This document shows positions 27,744 through 39,627 of a stretch of DNA of 64,000 bases, in pieces. Position numbers and translations under genes: made by a program. The first letter of the stretch is position 1. The number at the start of each line of letters is the position of its first letter. Under the pieces are notes generated by a model. That model had not been told where the DNA came from. It made no database searches and saw only the letters and a program-made list of their open reading frames with translations. Origin of the DNA: Streptomyces sp. 135 (lineage in GTDB: Bacteria; Actinomycetota; Actinomycetes; Streptomycetales; Streptomycetaceae); contig NZ_CP075691.1 in assembly GCF_020026305.1 (NCBI RefSeq), forward strand, positions 2,232,001-2,296,000, in the 5' to 3' direction.

Positions 27744-28109
27744 TCAGACGGCGAGCGCCTGGGCGCGGCGCTTCACCTCCGTGCCGCGATTCTCGCTCAG
27801 TGCCTGCGCGGGGGTGCCGGGCAGGGTCGGGTCGGGGGTGAAGAGCCACTCGAGCATCTCTTCGTCGGAGAAACCGTCGTCCCTCAGGAGCGTCAAGGTG
27901 CCGACGAGGCCCTTGACGACCTTGTCGCCGTCGATGAAGGCGGCCGGCACCTGGAGCGTCCGGTTCTCACCACGGCGTACGGCGATCAGCTGGCCGTCCT
28001 TGACCAGCTGGCGTACGCGCGTCACCTCGACGTCGAGCATTTCCGCGATGTCGGGGAGGTGGAGCCAGGCGGGGACGAGAGCATCGGTCTTTGCGTCAAT
28101 CTCGGTCAC
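27744..28109 (-). CDS. Rv2175c-family DNA-binding protein
   Basis: This is a 121-residue protein with a winged helix-turn-helix N-terminal half (WLHLPDIAEMLDVEVTRVRQLVKDGQLIAVRRGENRTLQVPAAFI). The C-terminal helical part contains GLVGTLTLLRDDGFSDEEMLEWLFTPDPTLPGTPAQAL, matching the Rv2175c family. In M. tuberculosis, Rv2175c binds DNA and is a substrate of the neighbouring kinase PknL. Here a Ser/Thr kinase gene lies 3.8 kb away. It starts at a GTG with little Shine-Dalgarno. Target genes are unknown. Confidence 0.85.
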   Translation of the reverse strand: MTEIDAKTDALVPAWLHLPDIAEMLDVEVTRVRQLVKDGQLIAVRRGENRTLQVPAAFIDGDKVVKGLVGTLTLLRDDGFSDEEMLEWLFTPDPTLPGTPAQALSENRGTEVKRRAQALAV

Positions 28110-28204
28110 CGTCCCAGCGTATCTCTGGCCGGAGGCCTACAGCGGACGGCACCGCGCCCGGCGGTCCGGGGGCGCGTGACCGGGTGCGGGTGCGTGAGGG
28201 CTGG

Positions 28205-28227
28205 GCGCGCAGTTCCCCGCGCCCCTG
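28205..28227. repeat. Dispersed GC-rich repeat, copy 1 (core only)
   Basis: GCGCGCAGTTCCCCGCGCCCCTG is one arm of the common streptomycete intergenic palindrome. It recurs at 51917-51945 and 55421-55507. It lies downstream of the reductase gene (minus strand), where it may aid termination. Confidence 0.7.
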
Positions 28228-28236
28228 GCAGGGGCG

Positions 28237-29253
28237 TTATAGCGCTGCCTTTTTCAGGGGCACCGACGGGTCTGCCGTCAGAGTGGGGTCCAGGCGGGTG
28301 CCTGACTCGATCAGTTTGCGGCCCTGGGCCAGGTCCCGGGGGCGGCCCACCGCGAGGACCGCCACCAGGGCGCCGGACCGCAGCCAGCAGACCGACCAGG
28401 CCATGCCCGTGGGGTCGCCGCGCCACACCAGCTCGTCCGTCGGCGTGTGATGGCCCGCGTACTGCACGAAGCGGCCGAACTGCTCCGACCAGAAGTACGG
28501 CACCGGGTCGTACGCCGCGGGGTCCTCGCCGATGATGTTCGCCGCGACCGTGCGCGGGCCCTGGAGGGCGTTGTCCCAGTGGTGGACGAGCAGTCGTTCG
28601 CCGTACCGCCCGGAAGGGAACGAGGCGCAGTCGCCGACCGCGTACACGTCGGGCACCGAGGCGCGCAGGTGGTCGTCGGCCACGACTTCCCCGTGGGCGC
28701 CGAGGGCGATGCCGGAGCCGGTCAGCCAGGCGGTCGCATGCACGACCCGGCGCGCGGCCACGTGCTCCACGCAGCACCTCCGGCGCGTCCAGCCCGCGCC
28801 CACCACCACGATGTCGTGCTGCGCGGCGAGTACCGGCCGCAGCCGCGCGGCGTCGTCCAGGGTGCGCAGGAGGTGGACGCCGGGAACGCCCTCGGTGCCC
28901 GGCAGCCGGATCGGCTCGGCGCCGGTCGCGAGCACCAGGACGTCATAGGCGACCGGGCCCTCGGCCGTGTCCAGCTCATGGTCCGCGGGGCGCACCCCGG
29001 TGACCTCGCGGCCCAGGCGGAGCCCGATGCCGAGCGCCTCGAAGTCGATGTCGAAGGCGGAGCCCTCCGCCTTGCCGAGCAGCACCGCCTTGGACAGCGG
29101 CGGCCTGTCGTACGGCTGGTGGGGTTCCGCGCCGATCACGGTGACCGGACCGGCGAAACCCCGCTCACGCAGGGCCACGGCGGTCTGCACCCCTGCCATC
29201 CCGGCGCCGACGATGACGACGTGCCGCTCGCTCTGCCTCTGCTGCTCGCTCAC
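28237..29253 (-). CDS. FAD-dependent reductase with disrupted NAD-binding domain
   Basis: This is a 338-residue relative of ferredoxin/rubredoxin reductases, which normally run near 400 residues. The FAD motif VVIVGAGMAGVQTAVALRERGF (10-31), the VLVLATGAEP block (about 105-114) and the C-terminal FAD contact DVYAVGDCASF are intact. The second dinucleotide-binding motif stops after VVVGAGW. It then continues as an Arg/Cys-rich stretch, TRRRCCVEHVAARRVVH, before rejoining the family at ATAWLTGSGI. Some 65-70 residues, including most of the NAD(P)H site, appear to be missing, with a local frame change. It may be a pseudogene, a natural variant or an assembly error. Confidence 0.75.
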   Translation of the reverse strand: MSEQQRQSERHVVIVGAGMAGVQTAVALRERGFAGPVTVIGAEPHQPYDRPPLSKAVLLGKAEGSAFDIDFEALGIGLRLGREVTGVRPADHELDTAEGPVAYDVLVLATGAEPIRLPGTEGVPGVHLLRTLDDAARLRPVLAAQHDIVVVGAGWTRRRCCVEHVAARRVVHATAWLTGSGIALGAHGEVVADDHLRASVPDVYAVGDCASFPSGRYGERLLVHHWDNALQGPRTVAANIIGEDPAAYDPVPYFWSEQFGRFVQYAGHHTPTDELVWRGDPTGMAWSVCWLRSGALVAVLAVGRPRDLAQGRKLIESGTRLDPTLTADPSVPLKKAAL

Positions 29254-29369
29254 CCGATCACTGTAGGGCGGCGGACGGCGGCGCCTTCAGAGGCGGGCGG
29301 GGAGATCTCTGACACACCGTCACCGCCCATGGCGGCACGGCTCCCCTACTGCCGCGCGGGGCGACGGGC

Positions 29370-29375
29370 TAGGGT
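29370..29375 (+). promoter_or_regulatory. Candidate -10 of the thiOSG operon
   Basis: TAGGGT fits the streptomycete -10 and would start transcription about 15 bases before the TPP aptamer. No good -35 is visible. Confidence 0.35.
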
Positions 29376-29384
29376 GGCCGGTGC

Positions 29385-29486
29385 AGAGCACTCGCGGGAG
29401 CCCGGACGCACCGGGCTGAGAGGGAGGCTGGGACGGCCTCCGACCGTACGAACCTGATCCGGGTCATGCCGGCGAAGGGAGGGGCT
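29385..29486 (+). promoter_or_regulatory. TPP riboswitch (thi box)
   Basis: The conserved aptamer elements are present in order. GGGAGCCC is followed by GGGCTGAGAGGG, then, after a variable stem, CGACCGTACGAACCTGATC, GGGTCATGCCGGCG and AAGGGAGG. The last block doubles as the ribosome-binding site of thiO (ATG at 29495), so TPP binding should mask translation initiation. Confidence 0.95.
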
Positions 29487-29494
29487 GGACGCCC

Positions 29495-30747
29495 ATGCAG
29501 CCACGTACACCACCCCGCACACCATCCTGTGCGCCACCGGCGGAATCGAAGACTCCGACGGACGTCCTCGTCGTGGGGGGCGGCATCATCGGCCTGGTCA
29601 CGGCCTGGCGGACCGCGCAGCGCGGACTCTCCGTCGCCGTCGTCGACCCCGAGCCTGGCGGCGGGGCCGCGCAGGTGGCGGCCGGCATGCTGGCCGCCGT
29701 CACCGAACTGCACCACGGCGAGCAGACGCTGCTCGCACTCAACCTCGAATCCGCGCGGCGCTATCCGGACTTCGCCGCCGAACTGGCCGAGGCGAGCGAC
29801 CGCGGTGTCGGCGACCTCGGCTACCGCGCGTGCGGCACGCTCGCCGTCGCGCTCGACTCCGACGACCGCGCCCACCTGCGCGAACTGCACGCCCTTCAGT
29901 GCCGGTCCGGCCTGGAGTCGCAGTGGCTGAGCGGCCGCGAGTGCCGCCGCCTGGAGCCGATGCTCGCACCGGGCGTGCGGGGCGGGCTACGGGTCGACGG
30001 CGACCACCAGGTCGACCCGCGCCGGCTCGCGGCGGCGCTGCTAGTGGCCTGCGAGCGGGCGGGCGTCACCTTCCACCGCGGCTGGGCCGAGCGGCTCTCG
30101 GTCGTACGCGACCGGGCCGGGGGAGTCGTCCTCGGGGACGGCACCGAACTGCACGCGGACCAGGTCGTGCTGGCGGCGGGCAGCCTCAGCGGGCGCCTCG
30201 CGGGCGTTCCCGACGACGTCCTGCCGCCCGTGCGGCCGGTGAAGGGGCAGGTGCTGCGCCTGACGGTGCCGAAGGCGTACGCGCCGTTCCTGAGCCGCAC
30301 CGTGCGCGCGGTCGTGCGCGGTGGCGCCCTCTACCTCGTCCCCCGCGAGAACGGCGAACTCGTCGTCGGCGCCACCAGCGAGGAGCTCGGCTGGGACACC
30401 ACGGTCACCGCGGGCGGCGTCTACGAACTCCTGCGGGACGCCCACGAACTCGTGCCCGGCATCACCGAGCTGCCGTTGACCGAGACCCGCGCGGGCCTGC
30501 GCCCCGGCTCCCCCGACAACGCGCCCCTGCTCGGCCCGACGCGGCTGCCCGGGCTCCAGCTGGCCACCGGGCACTACCGCAACGGCGTCCTGCTGACGCC
30601 CCTGACGGGCGACGTCATGGCGCACTCCCTGGCCACCGGTGAGCTTCCCGACGAGGCGCGGCCGTTCACCCCGCGCCGCTTCACCGAGCCCTCCCTCGTA
30701 CCCCCTACGCAGCCACTGCCCACGCAGTCGTTCACGGAGCAACCCGC

Positions 30748-30751
<4 letters not shown>
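29495..30751 (+). CDS. thiO: Glycine oxidase ThiO
   Basis: ThiO oxidises glycine to dehydroglycine for thiazole synthesis. The 418-residue flavoprotein has the N-terminal FAD motif DVLVVGGGIIGLVTAWRTAQRGLSVAVVDP, GGAAQVAAGMLAAVTELHHGE (ThiO-specific AAGMLAP-like), DQVVLAAGSLSG, and the C-terminal ETRAGLRPGSPDNAPLLGPT and TGHYRNGVLLTPLTG. It is the first gene after the TPP riboswitch, and its stop overlaps the thiS ATG by four bases. Confidence 0.95.
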
Positions 30752-31777
<1,026 letters not shown>

Positions 31778-31870
31778 GCGACGGCGGGAACGGTCACAGC
31801 TGCGCTGCAGTCCGGCCGCGGGCCCACCGCACCGGCCACGGTGTCGGTGGGGGCTCGTAGACTCCCCTGC

Positions 31871-33850
31871 GTGGACACGACCCTTCAGGACCCCCTCGTC
31901 GGGCAGCTGCTCGACAGCCGTTACCGGATCGAGGGGCGCATCGCGGTCGGCGGGATGGCCACGGTCTACCGGGCCGTGGACACCCGCCTCGACCGCGTGC
32001 TCGCGCTCAAGGTGATGCACCCCACGCTGGCGGCCGACGCCTCCTTCGTGGAGCGCTTCATCCGCGAGGCGAAGTCGGTCGCCCGCCTCTCGCACCCGAA
32101 CGTGGTCGGCGTCTTCGACCAGGGCACCGACGGGGCGTACGTCTATCTGGCGATGGAGTACGTGGCAGGCTGCACGCTGCGTGACGTCCTGCGCGAGCGC
32201 GGCGCGCTCCAGCCGCGGGCCGCGCTCGACATCCTGGAGCCGGTCCTCGCCGCGCTCGGCGCCGCGCACCGCGCCGGGTTCGTGCACCGCGACATGAAGC
32301 CCGAGAACGTCCTCATAGGGGACGACGGCCGGGTGAAGGTCGCCGACTTCGGCCTCGTACGCGCGGTGGACACCGTCACGAACACGACCGGCACCGTCCT
32401 TGGCACCGTCTCCTATCTCGCTCCCGAGCAGATCGAGCACGGCACGGCGGACACGCGCGTGGACGTGTACGCCTGCGGCGTGGTGCTCTACGAGATGCTG
32501 ACCGGCGCGAAGCCGCACTCCGGGGACTCCCCCGCCCAGGTGCTCTACCAGCACCTCAACGAAGACGTGCCGCCCCCGTCGGCGGCCGTGCCGGGGCTCC
32601 CCTTCGCCCTCGACGAGCTGGTCGCCTCCGCCACCGCCCGCACCCCCGACGTCCGCCCGCACGACGCGGTGGCCCTCCTCGCCCAGCTGCGCCAGGCGCG
32701 GGCCGCCCTCACCGAGGAGCAGCTCGACGCGGTGCCGCCGCAGGCCCGCGCGGCGGAGCATGACGCCCCCGGCCACCATGACAACTCCGAGGACCGCACC
32801 AGCGTGATCCCGCGCGCGGACCGCTCGGCGCAGCTCCCGCTGCCACTCCCGCTCTCGGCCGAGGCAGAGCAGGGCCGGCAGGACGCCCTGAACCGCACCA
32901 GCGTTCTGACGACACCGCCGCCGGCGCCACCCGCCCCGGCACGGCGCTCGCGCGGCCCGTTCGATCCGCGCCGCCGCACGATCGCGGTGGTGGCCGCGGT
33001 GCTCCTGGCCCTCGGCCTGGGCGCGGGTGTCTGGTACATCAACTCCGGCCAGTTCACGGAGGTCCCGCCGCTCCTGGCGAAGACCGAGGCGCAGGCCGAG
33101 AAGCGTCTGGCGGAAGCCGGCCTCGAGGTCAAGGAGATCAAGCGCGAGTACAGCGACACCGACAAGCGCGGCACGGTCATGGGGACCGACCCCGCACCGG
33201 GCGAGCGCATCCGGCAGAACGACCAGGTGACGCTGACCATCTCGCGGGGCCCGGAGAAGGTGAAGGTGCCGGACGTCAAGGGCATCCCGCTGGCCGAGGC
33301 GAAGAAGGAGCTGAAGAACTCCGGTCTCGCCCCCGGCATGGTCACCAAGACCTTCAGCGAGGACGTCGCGAAGGGCTCCGTGGTGCGTACGGACCCGCGG
33401 GCCGGCTTCACCCGCAAGGCCGACTCGGCCGTCGCCCTGATCGTCAGCAAGGGCCGCCAGGTCGAGGTGCCGGACGTGGTGGGCGAGTCCGAGGCCGACG
33501 CCGTAGCGGACCTGGAGGACGCCGGGCTGAAGGCGAAGATCAAGTCGGCCCGCATCCACTCCGACGAGGACAAGGGCGCCGTCGCCGCGCAGGACCCCGT
33601 GGCGGACAAGCCGCTCGCCGAGGGGGACACGGTCACGCTGACGATCTCCAAGGGCCCCCCGATGGTCGAGGTCCCGGACGTCACCGGGATGAGCGTCGAC
33701 GAGGCCGTGGACAAGCTGGAGTCGAAAGGCTTCGCGGTGGAGAAGGACCGCGGGCTGCTCGGCCTCTTCGGGGACACGGTGAAGGACCAGTCGGTGGACG
33801 CGGGCGACGAGGCCCCCAAGGGGTCGACGATCACCATCGAGATCCGCTGA
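31871..33850 (+). CDS. PASTA-domain Ser/Thr protein kinase
   Basis: This is a 659-residue PknB-type receptor kinase. The cytoplasmic kinase domain (about 10-275) has the Gly loop IAVGGMATVYRA, the ATP Lys in LALKVMHP, catalytic HRDMKPENVLI and DFGLVRAV. The activation loop TNTTGTVLGTVSYLAPEQ carries candidate phospho-Thr. After an acidic, Pro-rich linker, a membrane helix (about 368-390) leads to four extracellular PASTA repeats (EVPPLLAKTEAQAEKRL, VPDVKGIPLAEAKKEL, VPDVVGESEADAVADL, VPDVTGMSVDEAVDKL), which bind peptidoglycan fragments. The GTG at 31871 gives the N terminus VDTTLQDPLVGQ. In S. coelicolor the equivalent is SCO2110, which I believe is named pkaF. Confidence 0.93.
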   Translation: MDTTLQDPLVGQLLDSRYRIEGRIAVGGMATVYRAVDTRLDRVLALKVMHPTLAADASFVERFIREAKSVARLSHPNVVGVFDQGTDGAYVYLAMEYVAGCTLRDVLRERGALQPRAALDILEPVLAALGAAHRAGFVHRDMKPENVLIGDDGRVKVADFGLVRAVDTVTNTTGTVLGTVSYLAPEQIEHGTADTRVDVYACGVVLYEMLTGAKPHSGDSPAQVLYQHLNEDVPPPSAAVPGLPFALDELVASATARTPDVRPHDAVALLAQLRQARAALTEEQLDAVPPQARAAEHDAPGHHDNSEDRTSVIPRADRSAQLPLPLPLSAEAEQGRQDALNRTSVLTTPPPAPPAPARRSRGPFDPRRRTIAVVAAVLLALGLGAGVWYINSGQFTEVPPLLAKTEAQAEKRLAEAGLEVKEIKREYSDTDKRGTVMGTDPAPGERIRQNDQVTLTISRGPEKVKVPDVKGIPLAEAKKELKNSGLAPGMVTKTFSEDVAKGSVVRTDPRAGFTRKADSAVALIVSKGRQVEVPDVVGESEADAVADLEDAGLKAKIKSARIHSDEDKGAVAAQDPVADKPLAEGDTVTLTISKGPPMVEVPDVTGMSVDEAVDKLESKGFAVEKDRGLLGLFGDTVKDQSVDAGDEAPKGSTITIEIR

Positions 33851-33862
33851 GCCTGGGCCCCC

Positions 33863-33882
33863 GGGGGTCCGCGCGGGCCCCC
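33863..33882 (+). terminator. Possible terminator after the kinase gene
   Basis: GGGGGTCC (33863-33870) can pair with GGGCCCCC (33875-33882) around GCGC, with one G-U pair. It is 12 bases past the kinase stop; there is no U-tract, so it is tentative. Confidence 0.4.
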
Positions 33883-33959
33883 TCCGCCCCGGCGGGGATG
33901 ACGAAGCCCACCCCCGGCCGATGCCCGCCCGGCCCCGCCCACGTGCCACCCTTGACGGC

Positions 33960-34859
33960 GTGAGCAGCAACAAATCCCCCCGTCCGGCGTCCTTGGGCGC
34001 CGCGTCCCGCAACCCCGTCGGCGCCCACATCCCCGTGGCCGGCGGTCTCGCCTCCGTAGGACTGTCGTACGCCCGTGATCTCGCCGCCGAGGCCGTCCAG
34101 GTCTTCGTCGCCAACCCGCGCGGGTGGGCGACCCCGCCCGGCAATCCGAAGCAGGACGAGGAGTTCCGCGCGGCCTGCGCCGCCGGGAACATCCCTGCGT
34201 ACGTCCACGCGCCCTACCTCATCAACTTCGGCTCGCACACCGAGGCGACCGCCGAGAAGTCCGTGGACTCCCTTCGCCACTCGCTGCGCCGGGGCCGTGA
34301 GATCGGCGCGCTCGGAGTCGTCGTGCACACCGGTTCGGCGACCGGCGGCCGCGACCGGGGGGTCGCCCTCAAGCAGGTGCGCGAACTCGTGCTGCCGCTG
34401 CTCGACGAGCTGACGCACGACGACGACCCGTTCCTGCTCCTGGAGTCGACGGCCGGCCAGGGCGCCTCGCTCTGCTCCCGCACCTGGGACTTCGGCCCCT
34501 ACTTCGAGGCACTCGACGCGCACCCGAAGCTGGGCATCTGCCTGGACACCTGCCACATCTACGCGGCGGGCCACGACCTGACGGGCCCGAGCGGCATGCA
34601 GCAGACCCTGGATCTCCTCGTGGACACGGTCGGCGAGGGCCGCCTGAAGCTCGTGCACGCCAATGACTCCAAGGACGTCGTCGGCGCCCACAAGGACCGC
34701 CACGAGAACATCGGCACCGGACACATCGGCGAGGAGCCCTTCCGCGAGCTGATGCGCCACCCGGCCACCGAGGGCGTACCGCTGATCATCGAGACGCCCG
34801 GCGGCAAGGAGGGACACGCGGCGGACGTGGCGCGACTCAAGGGGCTCAGGAGCGACTAG
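33960..34859 (+). CDS. nfo: Endonuclease IV (AP endonuclease)
   Basis: This is a 299-residue Zn-dependent apurinic/apyrimidinic endonuclease of base-excision repair. Family metal-binding stretches are VHAPYLINFGSH, LGVVVHTGSATGG, LLLESTAGQGAS, GICLDTCHIYAAGHD, LVHANDSKDVVGAHKDRHENIGTGHIG and PLIIETPGG. I chose the GTG at 33960; the frame opens at 33921 but the added residues look non-native. It is a single gene between the kinase and the Mo-oxidoreductase. Confidence 0.93.
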   Translation: MSSNKSPRPASLGAASRNPVGAHIPVAGGLASVGLSYARDLAAEAVQVFVANPRGWATPPGNPKQDEEFRAACAAGNIPAYVHAPYLINFGSHTEATAEKSVDSLRHSLRRGREIGALGVVVHTGSATGGRDRGVALKQVRELVLPLLDELTHDDDPFLLLESTAGQGASLCSRTWDFGPYFEALDAHPKLGICLDTCHIYAAGHDLTGPSGMQQTLDLLVDTVGEGRLKLVHANDSKDVVGAHKDRHENIGTGHIGEEPFRELMRHPATEGVPLIIETPGGKEGHAADVARLKGLRSD

Positions 34860-34971
34860 GGAAACCTGGGCCCGACCGCCCTGTGGCCCGGCGCGATGGA
34901 CGCGCATCCGCACTGGGTGCCGAGTTCGTGATCACGACCCCGGTGGACCAGCGGGCATCCGCACCCGGCAG

Positions 34972-35604
34972 CTAGAGCTCGGGGCCGTCCCCGGGCTCTT
35001 CCTGGTACGAGTAGCGCTGCTCACGCCAGGGGTCCCCGACGTTGTGATAGCCGCGCTCCTCCCAGAAGCCGCGGCGGTCGGCGGTCATGTACTCGACGCC
35101 GCGGACCCACTTGGGGCCCTTCCACGCGTACAGGTGCGGGACCACGAGCCGCAGCGGGAAGCCGTGCTCCGCGGTGAGCAGTTCACCGCCTTTGTGGGTG
35201 GCGAAAATCGTGCGGTCGGAGGCGAAGTCGTCCATCCGCAGATTCGAACTGAAGCCGTACTCGGCCCAGACCATGACGTGGGTGGCGTCGGGCGCGGGCG
35301 GCGCGAGTTCCAGGATCGTACGGGCCGCCACTCCGCCCCACTCGGCGCCCAGCATGCTGAACTTCGTCACGCAGTGCAGATCGCCGACCACGGTGGTGTA
35401 CGGCAGGGCCGAGAACTCCTCGTGGGTCCAGCAGTGCTTCTCGCCGTCCGCGGTGGCCCCGAAGACCCTGAACTCCCAGCGCTCGGGCCGGAACTTCGGC
35501 ACCGGCCCGTAGTGCGTGACCGGCCAGCCGCGCTGGAGCCGCTGACCCGGCGGAAGCTCCGGCTCCGCTGCCTGTCGAGATGCGCGTTCCGCCGGCTGAC
35601 CCAT
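34972..35604 (-). CDS. Molybdopterin-dependent oxidoreductase (sulfite oxidase-like)
   Basis: This is a 210-residue protein with the SUOX/MsrP-type molybdopterin fold. The Mo-ligating Cys is in DLHCVTKFSMLGAEWGG (about residue 85); other family stretches are ATHVMVWAEYGFSSNL, LLTAEHGFPLRLVVPHLYAWKGPKWVRGVEYM and RGFWEERGYHNVGDPWREQRY. There is no signal peptide or Tat motif, so it should be cytoplasmic, unlike MsrP. The substrate is unknown. The ATG at 35604 lies after AGGATGGAG; the frame is open further upstream but that part looks like shadow. Confidence 0.88.
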   Translation of the reverse strand: MGQPAERASRQAAEPELPPGQRLQRGWPVTHYGPVPKFRPERWEFRVFGATADGEKHCWTHEEFSALPYTTVVGDLHCVTKFSMLGAEWGGVAARTILELAPPAPDATHVMVWAEYGFSSNLRMDDFASDRTIFATHKGGELLTAEHGFPLRLVVPHLYAWKGPKWVRGVEYMTADRRGFWEERGYHNVGDPWREQRYSYQEEPGDGPEL

Positions 35605-35767
35605 GACTCCATCCTGACAGACGGGGAACAGTAGGCGTGACCAGACGAAGTCTGACAGATGCGGATTCGGGCAACTCCTACTAAGCGTGCACTTACTGGA
35701 CGGCCTCCGAACACCGGTGCAAGGATGCGCGCTACCTGCCCAGACACCGTTGGAAGGAGCCTTTGCG

Positions 35768-36247
35768 ATGCAGGGCGACCCCGAGGTCATCGAATTTCTC
35801 AACGAGCAGCTGACCGCCGAGCTGACGGCGATCAACCAGTACTTTCTCCACGCCAAGATGCAGGAGAACTTCGGCTGGACGAAGCTCGCCAAGTACACCC
35901 GGGCCGAGTCGTTCGACGAGATGAAGCACGCGGAAGTGCTGACCGACCGGATTCTCTTCCTCGACGGGCTGCCCAACTATCAGCGGCTCTTCCACGTGCG
36001 CGTGGGCCAGACCGTCACCGAGATGTTCCAGGCGGACCGGCAGGTCGAGGTGGAGGCGATCGACCGCCTCAAGCGCGGGATCGAGGTGATGCGCACCAAG
36101 GGCGACATCACGTCGGCGAACATCTTCGAGTCGATCCTCGCGGACGAGGAGCACCACATCGACTATCTCGACACGCAGCTGGAGCTGGTCGAGAAGCTGG
36201 GTGAGCCGCTCTACCTCGCGCAGCTCATCGAGCAGCCGGAGAGCTAG
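35768..36247 (+). CDS. bfr: Bacterioferritin
   Basis: This is a 159-residue haem-containing ferritin storing iron. Ferroxidase-site residues are seen in EFLNEQLTAELTAINQYFLHAK, and the haem-ligand Met in FDEMKHAEVLTDRILFLDGLPNYQRL (Met52 equivalent). ADEEHHIDYL closes the site. An AAGGAG site precedes the ATG. The 3' end overlaps the bfd stop: the two convergent genes share the palindromic CTAG at 36244-36247. Confidence 0.96.
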   Translation: MQGDPEVIEFLNEQLTAELTAINQYFLHAKMQENFGWTKLAKYTRAESFDEMKHAEVLTDRILFLDGLPNYQRLFHVRVGQTVTEMFQADRQVEVEAIDRLKRGIEVMRTKGDITSANIFESILADEEHHIDYLDTQLELVEKLGEPLYLAQLIEQPES

Positions 36248-36483
36248 GCGGCCTCGGGAAGCTCGGCCTCGGGGGCCAGCGCCACGGCGGGCTCTCCCTG
36301 GTCGACGAGCTCCCTGCGGGGGCACGCGCCCCGGCCGAGCAGCGCCTGGATGCGCCGTACGCACGAACCGCAGTCCGTGCCCGCCTTGCAGGCCGACGCT
36401 ATCTGGCGGGGGGTGCAGGCGCCGTCCGCCGCGTGCTTCTTCACCTGCGCCTCGGTGACCCCGAAGCAGTTGCAGACGTACAC
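36244..36483 (-). CDS. bfd: Bacterioferritin-associated ferredoxin (2Fe-2S)
   Basis: This is a 79-residue BFD-like [2Fe-2S] protein that in other bacteria reduces the bacterioferritin core to release iron. The four Cys are in YVCNCFGVTE and ACKAGTDCGSCVRRIQALL. The C-terminal 25 residues extend beyond the usual BFD domain and are Glu/Ala-rich. The GTG at 36483 has an excellent GGGAGGTGA site. It is convergent with bfr, with overlapping stops. An iron box lies about 70 bases upstream, suggesting expression when iron is scarce. Confidence 0.93.
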   Translation of the reverse strand: MYVCNCFGVTEAQVKKHAADGACTPRQIASACKAGTDCGSCVRRIQALLGRGACPRRELVDQGEPAVALAPEAELPEAA

Positions 36484-36553
36484 GCGGCTCACCTCCCGGA
36501 CAGAAGAGACAGGACGGACATGACTTATCGACAGCGCCGTCCCGATTGATCGG

Positions 36554-36572
36554 TGAGGCAAACCTAACCTTA
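36554..36572 (-). promoter_or_regulatory. Candidate iron box (DmdR/IdeR site) upstream of bfd
   Basis: Read on the minus strand, TAAGGTTAGGTTTGCCTCA matches the 19-bp DtxR/IdeR consensus TTAGGTTAGGCTAACCTAA at 14 positions by my count. It overlaps TAAGGT/TAGGTT sequences that could be the -10 of bfd, as expected for iron repression. Confidence 0.65.
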
Positions 36573-36600
36573 CCCATGACTCCGGGCCCACAAAAGCCCC

Positions 36601-36648
36601 CGTACGACGGTGGGGCGCGGATCACATGATCCGCGCCCCACTCGTACG
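36601..36648. terminator. Terminator after the DAHP synthase gene
   Basis: Perfect 14-bp arms TGGGGCGCGGATCA (36611-36624) and TGATCCGCGCCCCA (36627-36640) are framed by a second inverted pair CGTACGA / TCGTACG (36601-36607 and 36642-36648). It lies just past the stop of the minus-strand DAHP synthase gene and upstream of bfd. Confidence 0.8.
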
Positions 36649-36661
36649 TACTGCCGAAGGA

Positions 36662-38979
<2,318 letters not shown>

Positions 38980-38989
38980 GCCGCACCTC

Positions 38990-39024
38990 CATACGCTGGC
39001 GTATGGTCACCGTACGGTACCGTA
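38990..39024. promoter_or_regulatory. Tandem palindromes between DUF2867 and TetR genes
   Basis: CATACGCTGGCGTATG (38990-39005) is a perfect 7-2-7 inverted repeat. TACGGTACCGTA (39013-39024) is a perfect 12-bp palindrome, with ACCGTACGGT (39009-39018) overlapping it. They sit in the short divergent region and are likely operators of the TetR protein. Confidence 0.7.
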
Positions 39025-39029
39025 TGGCC

Positions 39030-39617
39030 ATGGTGCAACGGCAGCGGAAGACGACCCCGGCGAAGCCCCGGCTGAGCGCCGACGACTGGGCGGACGCGGC
39101 GCTGACGGCGATCGGCGAGGGCGGCCTCGCGGCCGTCGCCGTGGAGCCGCTCGCGGTCCGCCTCGGCACCACCAAGGGCAGCTTCTACTGGCACTTCGCC
39201 AACCGTGACGCGCTCGTCGAGGCGGCTCTGGACCGCTGGGCACAGCTCCACACCGAGGGGATGATCACCCAGGTGGAGGCCGAGCCGGACGTCCGCAAGC
39301 GCATCCGGCTGCTCTTCGCCGAGGCGATCACCGCCGCCGCCTCCGGCCCCCTGGAGGTCTCCCTGCTGGCGACCGCGGAGCACCCGCAGGTCGCCGCGGC
39401 CCTGCGGAAGGTGACCGAACGCCGCCTGGCGTACGTCGCCGAGCTGTTCGCCGCGCTCGGCTTCCCGGAGGCGGAGGCACGCCGCCGCGGCCTGCTCGCG
39501 TACAGCGTCTACCTGGGCCACACCCAGCTCGGCCACGCGGTGCCCTCCGTGGTGCCCGCGGGTGAGGAACTCGGCGCGTATCTCGACGAGGGCCTCGACC
39601 TCCTGATGATGCGCTAG
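39030..39617 (+). CDS. TetR-family transcriptional regulator
   Basis: This is a 195-residue TetR regulator: helix-turn-helix ALTAIGEGGLAAVAVEPLAVRLGTTKGSFYWHFANRDALVEAALDRW near the N terminus, then a helical sensor domain. The start is uncertain: ATGs at 39003, 39024 and 39030 are all in frame, without a Shine-Dalgarno. The palindromes occupy 38990-39024, so I favour 39030. It probably represses itself and the divergent DUF2867 gene. The trp leader peptide begins 10 bases after its stop, so read-through into the trp gene is possible. Confidence 0.85.
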   Translation: MVQRQRKTTPAKPRLSADDWADAALTAIGEGGLAAVAVEPLAVRLGTTKGSFYWHFANRDALVEAALDRWAQLHTEGMITQVEAEPDVRKRIRLLFAEAITAAASGPLEVSLLATAEHPQVAAALRKVTERRLAYVAELFAALGFPEAEARRRGLLAYSVYLGHTQLGHAVPSVVPAGEELGAYLDEGLDLLMMR

Positions 39618-39627
39618 GGTGCCGCAC

